Positions 8,283-15,572 of a stretch of DNA of 64,000 nt are shown piece after piece. Both the position numbers and the translations under genes were made by a program. The notes below the pieces were generated by a model. The model was not told the origin of the DNA and made no database searches. It was given only the letters and a program-made list of their open reading frames with translations. Position 1 is the stretch's first letter; every line of letters starts with the position of its first letter. The stretch comes from Desulfamplus sp. (GTDB lineage: Bacteria > Desulfobacterota > Desulfobacteria > Desulfobacterales > Desulfobacteraceae), in assembly GCA_015232455.1 (NCBI GenBank), contig JADFZQ010000014.1, forward strand, positions 1 to 64,000. Direction: 5' to 3'.

Positions 8283-8539
8283 GCCGTTTCTGATGGTTTT
8301 TCTTTTCCTGTAAACAATCCACCAGCAAATCCTATTATTGCAAATATAATATTTGCCATTATCTGCGCGTCAAGCTTATCAGCAGCATACATTAAGGAAG
8401 ATACTACAAGTGCAATTAATATTAGAAATGTGCTTGTTGCAAAACGACCATAACCCTTAGTCTTTGTCATAAAAAAGCCAATTAATGAAGCCAACCCAAT
8501 TACAAATATCCCCAGCATGAGCCAAAAGCTTGTTGTCAT
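8234..8539 (-). CDS. Small membrane protein in an integron cassette
   Basis: Starting at the ATG at 8539 with a good GGAGG site 6 bases upstream, the product has 101 residues. Three hydrophobic segments follow one another: FWLMLGIFVIGLASLIGFF, FATSTFLILIALVVSSLMYA and IMANIIFAIIGFAGGLFTG. A short polar tail is encoded by the attC site itself, a common feature of cassette genes. It is an inner-membrane protein with no recognisable function. The cassette probably begins near 8569, where GTTATGT on the minus strand differs by one base from the complement of its own R''. Confidence 0.7.
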   Translation of the reverse strand: MTTSFWLMLGIFVIGLASLIGFFMTKTKGYGRFATSTFLILIALVVSSLMYAADKLDAQIMANIIFAIIGFAGGLFTGKEKPSETAHNKANSADAKGRAAD

Positions 8540-8676
8540 TTTTACCTCCAAATTTATTTAAGCACATAACCATTTATTATCAGGTCAATTTTCCCTGATA
8601 AGTCGATTTTAGCTCTATTATCAGGGCATGTTATTAAAATGTATTATTGAAACTGATGACTACCAATTTGTCAGAG

Positions 8677-9137
8677 ATTGCCTAAGATAAAATAGAGAAA
8701 TACCAAGATATAAGAGATTCTCCCTGAAAAATATAAATCAATGAAGCAGCAGCAAGATATGGTCCAAAAGGAATCCTAAGTTTAGAATCTGCTTTTCTGG
8801 TAATAACCATTATTATAATACCAGCAACTGTTCCAAGAAGAGATGAGGCAAAGATTGTAAAGGCAACTCCTTTCCAGCCAATAGCAGCTCCTATCATTGC
8901 AAGAAGTTTAATGTCGCCTCCTCCCATTCCTTCATCTTTTCTGATAAGATAATAACTTACAGCAACCAAATATAGACTTCCGCCTCCCATAACTATTCCA
9001 AGTAAAGTATCTTTTATAGTCATCTCAGGTATTACAACTGAGGATAACGCAAAGATAAAAATACCGGGTATGGATAAAATATCTGGTATGATTTGAAGGT
9101 CAAAATCAATAAATGATATGACAATTAATACGGCAAT
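8677..9137 (-). repeat. Direct repeat, copy 1: duplicated 3' end of prepilin peptidase gene
   Basis: This 461-bp block is almost identical to 12759-13221. By eye I count eight substitutions and one 2-bp gap. Both copies have the same orientation and flank the restriction-modification genes at 9376-12603. Similarity stops abruptly at ATTGCC on the left and AATACGGCAAT on the right. Confidence 0.92.
8682..9137 (-). pseudogene. Truncated prepilin peptidase (3' fragment)
   Basis: This is the 3' part of the gene at 12766-13575. It keeps both catalytic Asp regions (SFIDFDLQIIPD and GMGGGDIKL) and the C-terminal membrane segments. The first ~118 residues, including the zinc-binding CxxC pairs, are missing. 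At the cut the frame continues into unrelated DNA for a few codons with no ribosome site. The few substitutions, mostly silent with a few conservative changes (V/I, Q/K near the end), show the duplication is fairly recent. I expect no functional product. Confidence 0.85.
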
Positions 9138-9297
9138 GCATCTGCAATACACCCATATCCTAGACTGGGAGAGATTAACAAAAAAGTTGCGGGAGAACTT
9201 TTTGCTCCTAAAATATTCTCAGATAAAATCAAAAAAGGGTTAAAGTTTTTTTCAACTTAAAAGGAAGAACGTGTCGAGAGGGTGTGTGTGAAGAATA
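9138..9297 (+). pseudogene. C-terminal remnant of a pyridine nucleotide-disulphide oxidoreductase
   Basis: Plus-strand codons from 9147 read IHPYPRLGEINKKVAGELFA, then PKIFSDKIKKGLKFF. This matches the dimerisation-domain end of mercuric reductase/dihydrolipoamide dehydrogenase-like flavoproteins, where 'HPYPTLsEinrkvA' is typical. A run of seven T at 9246-9252 shifts the frame to a TAA at 9258. With one more T it would continue NLKGRTCREG to a stop at 9295-9297. The rest of the gene is absent, so this is a scar left where the duplicated block joins foreign DNA. Confidence 0.65.
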
Positions 9298-9375
9298 ATT
9301 AAAGTAGTAGAAATAGTAATTTATTCTCATTTTATCGCTTTACTTTACATAAGCAGTAACCCATTTGATAGTATC

Positions 9376-10389
9376 TCAATACACTTTTTCTTCCAGTGAT
9401 CCTATCGATATTTTCAAATCTTCTCCATTTATTTTATCAAATTCATCATTTTCCAGCGAGAACCCATTCTCATTTGGGATTATTTTTTTATCTTTTAATT
9501 TTACTCTTTGATAATCAATGGATCGTAAAGGATTAGGGATAATAAAATATTTTTCAAGATTGTTCCAATCATTGTTTCGTATAGTTACGATATCTTTTAG
9601 ATAAAAGCTAACCCAAGTGTCACCAACTTTGAAATTTTGTTTAGTGTTTTTTAATTTTTTTTCTGAAATCTCTACATATTTTGTATCTATCTCAATGCCA
9701 ATATACTTTCTACCCAAACGTTTTGCAGAAATTGCAGTAGTACCCGTGCCTGAAAAAGGGTCAAATACAATATCATTTTCGTCAGTTGTCATTAAAATCA
9801 ATCTATCCATTAGATGTATTGGCAATTGACAAGGATGCTGATCTCTTTTAGTGTTATGTTTTATTCTATGAATATCTGTCCAAACATCGGAGACTAAAGG
9901 TCCAAAAGGGTGTAATAAATCCTTTTTACCACCATAGTCTTTCCACAAAAAGCCCTGTTTTCTATCTCGTTTGTGTGGATAGCGTAATTCATAGATTTTT
10001 GCACCTTTAATGTCTTTTGTATAAAACAAAATGCCATAATGTGAGGGCTGTAAAGATTTTCCCATTGGTGCTGTAGGAGCATCCCAAGCAATCCAATGTT
10101 TGAAATTTGCGAATTTATTAAGATAAGTAGCGTAATACGTCAGCCATTTTGGAAGATTATGCAAAAATATTGAACCTGTTGGTTTTGTAACTCTAACCAT
10201 TTCGTAAATCCATTTTTCACACCAATTTAAATACTCCTGAAACTCAAGACTATCTGCACAACTTGTATATTTTTTTTTTAAGTTAAACGGTGGATCGGCA
10301 AAAGTCATATCAACCGAATTGTCAGGAATTTTCTTAAACAATTCTAAACAATCACCCTGCAAGATTCTATTGGTATATTTTTCTATCAT
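9376..10389 (-). CDS. Type II DNA methyltransferase, beta class
   Basis: The 337-residue SAM-dependent methyltransferase has motif IV (FADPPFNLKKKY, residues ~30-41) before motif I (FDPFSGTGTTAISAKRLGRKY, ~210-230), the permuted order of beta-class adenine-N6 or cytosine-N4 enzymes such as HinfI/CcrM types. DPPF favours N6-adenine. A C-terminal ~100-residue extension may contribute to target recognition. It overlaps the stop of the restriction gene by 4 bases. Together with the second methyltransferase upstream it protects the host from the endonuclease between them. Confidence 0.88.
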   Translation of the reverse strand: MIEKYTNRILQGDCLELFKKIPDNSVDMTFADPPFNLKKKYTSCADSLEFQEYLNWCEKWIYEMVRVTKPTGSIFLHNLPKWLTYYATYLNKFANFKHWIAWDAPTAPMGKSLQPSHYGILFYTKDIKGAKIYELRYPHKRDRKQGFLWKDYGGKKDLLHPFGPLVSDVWTDIHRIKHNTKRDQHPCQLPIHLMDRLILMTTDENDIVFDPFSGTGTTAISAKRLGRKYIGIEIDTKYVEISEKKLKNTKQNFKVGDTWVSFYLKDIVTIRNNDWNNLEKYFIIPNPLRSIDYQRVKLKDKKIIPNENGFSLENDEFDKINGEDLKISIGSLEEKVY

Positions 10390-11363
10390 TTTTTGAAAGT
10401 TTCAATTAATAGTTTTTCAAATCTTTGTAATTCGTCTTTGTGAAATGTAAATACATCTTCATAGGCTGTAACCATTCGTTTTAGATCTCCTTTACGAACA
10501 TACCATCCTATTCCGTCAACAAAACCAATAAATTTTGTTTTAGGATAGTGTTCTTTAATCAATGAGTCGATTGAAATTTCTGTTTTTGATTTATCTCCTT
10601 GCCCTGATGAAGTAGTAGCAAGAAAAGAACTTTCTCCAATAATTAATGGATTTTTCTTGTTTGGGATAATAAAATCCATTGTCCGTTTGTTATCAGGGGC
10701 ATTATCAATTAACTCTTTCAAGTCACCTGTTTCAAACGGAATGCCTAATTTTTCTAAGATTTCAGCAACAATTATTTCTGGATTATTCCCCTTCATTCCC
10801 GAATAACTTCCTTTCTCTTTGTAGCGTATGAGGGTATCAATGAGTTCTGGAATTTCAAATTTGAGTTTAGAAATACTTAATTTTTTAAGTTCAAACAACG
10901 GAATTGTATTTGCCAAAAACGGTATGGAAGCTCCTTCAAAAAAGATATTTACCAACCCTTTTCTGAAATATTCATTTTTTTGTATGAGTTTTAAAATTGT
11001 ACTGTCTGACCATTCTTTAATATTGTCAGGACTTTTTTCATTGTACCACTTTTCTTTATAAACAAGTTTGTCTAACTCGGAATTCTCTACAATTCTAATT
11101 ATTGTTGTTAATCGTTTAAGATATTCATTTGAAAAACCTGTCAATGCTAATAATGCTCTTAATCCGTTTTCTTTATCTGCTAACAACCATTCAAAAATTT
11201 CTTTTTTAAGCCCCTCTGTTTCAACTTTATTTTTAACAATCAATAGTGTTTCTTTTAGGGCATTGATGTAACCTTCATAGCTTTCTTCAAATTTGGAATT
11301 GAAGAAATAAAAAGTATTTTTTTGAATTACTGTTAAAAATTTCTCATTAACGCTTTTAATCAT
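10386..11363 (-). CDS. Type II restriction endonuclease (putative)
   Basis: I place the start at the ATG at 11363, which has AAAGG 7 bases upstream and follows the upstream methyltransferase stop directly. A longer TTG start at 11378 is weaker. The 325-residue product has a helical N-terminal half and a C-terminal nuclease-like core: TMDFIIPNKKNPLIIGESSF followed by TTSSGQGDKSKTEI. The D...ExS pattern fits a variant PD-(D/E)XK site. Position between two methyltransferase genes, coupled to both, makes restriction the clear assignment. The target sequence cannot be read; I do not recognise a named isoschizomer. Confidence 0.75.
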   Translation of the reverse strand: MIKSVNEKFLTVIQKNTFYFFNSKFEESYEGYINALKETLLIVKNKVETEGLKKEIFEWLLADKENGLRALLALTGFSNEYLKRLTTIIRIVENSELDKLVYKEKWYNEKSPDNIKEWSDSTILKLIQKNEYFRKGLVNIFFEGASIPFLANTIPLFELKKLSISKLKFEIPELIDTLIRYKEKGSYSGMKGNNPEIIVAEILEKLGIPFETGDLKELIDNAPDNKRTMDFIIPNKKNPLIIGESSFLATTSSGQGDKSKTEISIDSLIKEHYPKTKFIGFVDGIGWYVRKGDLKRMVTAYEDVFTFHKDELQRFEKLLIETFKK

Positions 11364-11364
11364 A

Positions 11365-12603
11365 TCATTGCCTTTCAAATATTAATATATACTCATCCTT
11401 CATTGTATTTCTCATACCTTTTATAGGTTTAATGATACTTTTTACCAATGGCATGTCATATCTTTTAGCAGATTTAATCACAGTTTCTTCTAATCGAATA
11501 CCGCCTGTTTGGTTAGTATTCGAACCGATTATTAAAACAAAGTATTTGCCTTTTTTTAGAACTTTTGAAACCTCTGAGCAGAAAACATCCATATCAGAAA
11601 AATAATTCTCTAATTTTTGATTTTTTGTTTTCCCTTTTAAACCAATAAGTTTGTTTTTTAACTCTTTCGTGTCATACCCTAACAATTCCAATTGTTCTTT
11701 GTCGTTCTCAACGTAATCAATAGCAAATGAATATGGTGGTGAAGTTATGACGCAATCAACAGATTTGTTATCAATTTTTAATTGTAATGCTTCTGAATCA
11801 TATAATATGTTTAGTTTACCAATAGTGCTTTGGTCATAATGAGGATTTGCAAGAAATGATTTTACAGTTTCTATATATCGTGGCAACACTTTTTCAAAAA
11901 GTTGTTCGTGATTTGCCTTTACGACACGCTTGGAATAACCAAGTGCATCTAAGTAAGCCAAAAAAGCAAGATTGTAAATTTTAATTTTATCAGGATCACC
12001 AATTCTTTCAATTCGTTCTAATACATTCCCTTGTTGAAAATACGAAAAAAATTTCTGAGCATTTAAAGGTGATTTTTTCAATAAATTTAAATTAATAGTC
12101 AAGGCTTCATATTTTGTTTTTATCATCAATTGACAAAATGGACTTACATCAATTGCGTAAGAGTCAATTCCCATTAAAGCAGCTTCTATGTTTGTGGTTC
12201 CGCTTCCAGCCATTGGATCTAAAATTATTTCTCCATTTTCAATTCCTAAAATATTGATCAATCCTTTTATTAGCTGCGGGTGAAATTTGCCACGATATGG
12301 AAACAATCCGTGTGTTGCATAACCTGTTGAAAATTGCCCTTCTTCAAAGTATGCCTGAGTTAACATTGACCTATTTTTGTGTAATGCTTCGGCTTGTCGT
12401 GAATATAACAAGTAATGCTTTGAAAACTGACTATCAACAGATTTTATGTAAGCTGTTCTTGTTAATAATTGTTTTTTAGGTAAACATTTATATTCTAAAT
12501 ATGCCAATTCCAATTCAAATAATTCATTTACACTCGGAAATAATTCAATATTGTCTCCAAATGCGTTACTTATAACTGACTCTATCTTAAAGAAATCATT
12601 CAT
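11365..12603 (-). CDS. Type II DNA methyltransferase with SPPY motif
   Basis: The 412-residue methyltransferase has motif I LDPMAGSGTTNIEAALMGID at about residues 130-150, followed by motif IV CVITSPPYSFAIDY near 285, the reverse of the order in the other methyltransferase. SPPY is usual for cytosine-N4 enzymes but not exclusive. The ATG at 12603 has AGGA 7 bases upstream. Having two dissimilar methyltransferases for one endonuclease usually means an asymmetric target, where each strand needs its own enzyme. The operon reads methyltransferase, endonuclease, methyltransferase. Confidence 0.85.
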   Translation of the reverse strand: MNDFFKIESVISNAFGDNIELFPSVNELFELELAYLEYKCLPKKQLLTRTAYIKSVDSQFSKHYLLYSRQAEALHKNRSMLTQAYFEEGQFSTGYATHGLFPYRGKFHPQLIKGLINILGIENGEIILDPMAGSGTTNIEAALMGIDSYAIDVSPFCQLMIKTKYEALTINLNLLKKSPLNAQKFFSYFQQGNVLERIERIGDPDKIKIYNLAFLAYLDALGYSKRVVKANHEQLFEKVLPRYIETVKSFLANPHYDQSTIGKLNILYDSEALQLKIDNKSVDCVITSPPYSFAIDYVENDKEQLELLGYDTKELKNKLIGLKGKTKNQKLENYFSDMDVFCSEVSKVLKKGKYFVLIIGSNTNQTGGIRLEETVIKSAKRYDMPLVKSIIKPIKGMRNTMKDEYILIFERQ

Positions 12604-12758
12604 TCATTTTCCTACTTTCTTATTATTTCTCAAATCGTATTTTTAACTGTATCTCATCGAAGCCACTATTTTTGGGGTCAATTTAGGACTGGTAATTAAT
12701 AACACGATAAATTACTCAATTAAACATCACCTAATTGCGGGACTGCCCAAATTATAAT

Positions 12759-13221
12759 ATTGCCCCTAAGATAGAATAGAAAAATACCAAGAGATAAGAG
12801 ATTCTCCCTTAAAAATATAAATCAAGGAAGCAGCAGCAAGATATGGTCCAAAAGGAATCCTAAGTTTAGAATCTGCTTTTCTGGTAATAATCATTATTAT
12901 AATACCAGCAACTGTTCCAAGAAGAGATGAGGCAAAGATTGTAAAGGCAACTCCTTTCCAGCCAATAGCAGCTCCTATCATTGCAAGAAGTTTAATGTCG
13001 CCTCCTCCCATTCCTTCATCTTTTCTGATAAGATAATAACTTACAGCAACCAAATATAGACTTCCGCCTCCCATAACTATTCCAAGTAAAGTATCTTTTA
13101 TAGTCATCTCAGGTATTACAACTGAGGATAATGCAAAGATAAAAATACCGGGTATGGATAAAATATCTGGTATGATTTGAAGGTCAAAATCAATAAATGA
13201 TATGACAATCAATACGGCAAT
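12759..13221 (-). repeat. Direct repeat, copy 2: within the intact prepilin peptidase gene
   Basis: This is the counterpart of 8677-9137. It covers the 3' 456 bases of the complete gene plus a few bases past its stop. The ~3.6 kb between the copies contains the three restriction-modification genes and the oxidoreductase remnant. Confidence 0.92.
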
Positions 13222-13575
13222 AAATGAAAACCAAAAAAGAGATTCAACTGTCAGTCCAAATTTAAGAAAAGTTGCTACAGCAAACATTGCTGTAATAAAT
13301 TCAACTATTGGATACCTAAAAGATATAGATTTACGGCAATTCCTACATTTGCCCCGTAGTATAATAAAGCTGATAATTGGGATATTTAGGTAAAATGGGA
13401 TTGGAGTTTCACATGCTGGGCAAAATGAACCCGGAAAAACAATCGATTCGTCCTTAGGTATCCTGTAAATGCAGACATTTAGAAAACTTCCAATTGATGC
13501 ACCAAACATAAATATAGCCGCTATAATGGTGCTATCTGATATTAAGTTAAAGTATTGACTGATGTAACTTGGCAT
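12766..13575 (-). CDS. pilD: Prepilin peptidase / N-methyltransferase, type IV pilus
   Basis: This inner-membrane aspartyl protease cleaves type IV prepilins and type II secretion pseudopilins and methylates the new N-terminus. The 269 residues include the N-terminal GASIGSFLNVCIYRIP motif, two zinc-binding CxxC pairs (FCPACETP, CRNCRKSI), and the two catalytic Asp regions SFIDFDLQIIPD and GMGGGDIKL, spread over about eight membrane segments. The ATG at 13575 has GAGGGA upstream. It follows the EamA gene by 13 bp, so both are probably cotranscribed. No pilin genes are in the window. Confidence 0.93.
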   Translation of the reverse strand: MPSYISQYFNLISDSTIIAAIFMFGASIGSFLNVCIYRIPKDESIVFPGSFCPACETPIPFYLNIPIISFIILRGKCRNCRKSISFRYPIVEFITAMFAVATFLKFGLTVESLFWFSFIAVLIVISFIDFDLQIIPDILSIPGIFIFALSSVVIPEMTIKDTLLGIVMGGGSLYLVAVSYYLIRKDEGMGGGDIKLLAMIGAAIGWKGVAFTIFASSLLGTVAGIIIMIITRKADSKLRIPFGPYLAAASLIYIFKGESLISWYFSILS

Positions 13576-13588
13576 CTTGTAATTCCCT

Positions 13589-14491
13589 CTATTTATCAGG
13601 TTTTCCTAAAAATTTTCTAAACATCATTGAGGCGTTTGTTAAAAATACTCCTGAAATGACTAACCCAGCACCGATTAACAACGATTTACCAACTGGTTCA
13701 TTGAGCATAAAATATGAGAATATAATGGCACTAACAGGCACAAAGTTAATAAAAACACTTGATTTCATTGCCCCGATTTTATTTATACCCTCATAATACC
13801 ATAAAAATCCAACCACTGTTCCAAAAAATGCAAGATAGAATAGATTGAACCATACGATTCCATTATAGTGCAATATCTCGCTAAAACTTCCATGAATAAG
13901 AACAGGAAAAAATAACATCACTGTTCCAGCAACTGATGAGTAACATACTGAGACTAAAGGGGATAATCCACCCATAACCTGTTTACCAATAAGAGAGTAA
14001 GCAACCCAACTTATCACGCAGCCAAATGTCAAAATCTCACCTTTGCCAAGCCCCATATCAAATAGCTCTGTAATATGACCATTTGATATAACTACAATTG
14101 CACCAGTTACAGATAACAAGATGCCGACACACTTAATAGCGTCAAGTCGCTCTTTAAAGATTATAGCTGATAAAAGGCTTATCAAAATAGGGTTATTGGC
14201 AATAATTAAAGATGCTTTACCAGCTTGAATATAGTTTAAAGCATAGAAAAAAAAGATATTGTAAGAAAATACGCCAGTTGCCCCAAGAAGTAACAGAGGC
14301 ACAATCTGTTTTCTATCTACAGAAGGAAGAGAACCCTCAATATGCCGTGTAATGGCTATTAAAAAGATAGATGCAATTGCAAATCTGACAAATGATAGGC
14401 TAAGAGGGTTTCCTGTGCCTGCTATTACTTTGCCAGCTATGAAAGTTCCTCCCCACAAAACAGCGGTTAAAAAAAGTTTAATATAGATCAT
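13589..14491 (-). CDS. EamA/DMT-family transporter
   Basis: The 300-residue protein has ten hydrophobic segments in two repeated EamA halves. The first opens with IKLFLTAVLWGGTFIAGKVI and the second with GKGEILTFGCVISWVAYSLI. Typical helix 4/5 boundaries such as LLLLGATGVFSYNIFFFYAL are present. These inner-membrane permeases export amino acids, nucleosides or other small metabolites. The substrate cannot be deduced. It lies between cbiR and pilD on the same strand, with 45 and 13 bp spacing. Confidence 0.88.
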   Translation of the reverse strand: MIYIKLFLTAVLWGGTFIAGKVIAGTGNPLSLSFVRFAIASIFLIAITRHIEGSLPSVDRKQIVPLLLLGATGVFSYNIFFFYALNYIQAGKASLIIANNPILISLLSAIIFKERLDAIKCVGILLSVTGAIVVISNGHITELFDMGLGKGEILTFGCVISWVAYSLIGKQVMGGLSPLVSVCYSSVAGTVMLFFPVLIHGSFSEILHYNGIVWFNLFYLAFFGTVVGFLWYYEGINKIGAMKSSVFINFVPVSAIIFSYFMLNEPVGKSLLIGAGLVISGVFLTNASMMFRKFLGKPDK

Positions 14492-14536
14492 TATAATTAT
14501 ACCTTTGATTTTTTTTGAATATACTGAATAAAAGAG

Positions 14537-15367
14537 CTACTTAAAAAAAGTATTTAGAAATCTTAACGAATCAGAAAGATTTTCATAATTAAATAGTTCA
14601 AGCGAAACAACGCCTTTAAAACTTTTAAGAATATTTATAGTTGGTGCTAAAATATGTGGAGGAGTTTTATTAAGAGCTTGATGATCTTTTAGAGATGGGA
14701 ACTCTACTCCATGAAGATGGATTATTGGAACTCTTGTTTTGTATTTTTCAAATAGTTTTTCAATGCTGTAACCATATTTAATTAAATGACCAGCATCAAT
14801 ACAGACTGACATTTTGCAAGACTCTACAATATCTCCTATATATTCAAATGGATAGTTCAAAGTCTCAATAGATATGATTGACGGGTCTGCAAGAGAGGAA
14901 GAGAGAATTTGAAGGCTCTCTTTTACATATTTCCGCCATATTTCAAGGTTAATATTATTTTGAGGGTTATCTTCATTAATATTAAAATCAAGATGTAGCG
15001 TGTATGTGGTAGGATTTAATGGTTTACAAAGTGCTACTACTTGTTTGACAGTCTCTATAGATTCAAAGCGGACAGATTTAGAACTATCTGTAAGTGAAAT
15101 ATCTACTGGAAGGTGGATATTGTAGGTCAGATCAAACTTTTTTGAGAGTTCTTCTAACTCGCTTATCTCTTCTTTTGATGGAAGAACCTCAACAATTTTG
15201 CTACCATTTATGTTATCTTTAACAATAAAGGGTTTGCTTTCAAAAAGCAGAAGCTCAATTTCATCAAAAAAAGAGCCAAGTTTCACAACATTTGGAACTA
15301 TTTTGTCAGGATATATAAATGATGTTGTAGCTAACCTAAAGGGAAATTTTTTTGGATATTTATACAA
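14537..15367 (-). CDS. cbiR: Cobamide-remodelling phosphodiesterase CbiR
   Basis: The 276-residue TIM-barrel protein of the AP-endonuclease/xylose-isomerase-like superfamily matches the CbiR pattern: FRLATTSFIYPDKIVPNV, then FDEIELLLFES, then LTYNIHLPVDISL. Metal ligands are expected in HLPVD, YTLHLDFN, ISIETLNYP, CIDAGHL and IIHLHG, all present. CbiR hydrolyses the nucleotide-loop phosphodiester of cobamides so the lower ligand can be exchanged, salvaging cobamides from outside. The start is TTG at 15367 with AGGA about 9 bases away. Family membership is recognised from memory of annotated homologues. Confidence 0.78.
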   Translation of the reverse strand: MYKYPKKFPFRLATTSFIYPDKIVPNVVKLGSFFDEIELLLFESKPFIVKDNINGSKIVEVLPSKEEISELEELSKKFDLTYNIHLPVDISLTDSSKSVRFESIETVKQVVALCKPLNPTTYTLHLDFNINEDNPQNNINLEIWRKYVKESLQILSSSLADPSIISIETLNYPFEYIGDIVESCKMSVCIDAGHLIKYGYSIEKLFEKYKTRVPIIHLHGVEFPSLKDHQALNKTPPHILAPTINILKSFKGVVSLELFNYENLSDSLRFLNTFFK

Positions 15368-15572
15368 TAAAATGGTCCTGTGGTTTAAAGTCTAAGTTGA
15401 TAATTATGGTTTAATTAAAATATTTGAACTCCTGCAAAACCCATTATCTATCCAGTAAACTCAAAGGGGTAATTTAAGTTTTTCAGGAACTCTATATTTG
15501 ATGAACTTTGAAATTGATAAAAGAATAACACAATTGAAAATCTTTTAAAATCTAAACAAGGATTAAATTTTT

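Noticed and set aside
8564-8640. A fourth attC site upstream of the small membrane protein cassette
   Set aside because: GTTATGT on the minus strand fits R' and CCCTGATAA/TTATCAGGG (8593-8626) forms a hairpin, but the inner arms are not placed as in attC and R' does not match the downstream R'' exactly. The cassette start there is likely, a full attC is not supported.
15368-15572. Purine riboswitch before ade
   Set aside because: I looked for the three-way junction with its conserved loop bases and found neither the P1 stem nor the core, and no expression hairpin precedes the ATG.
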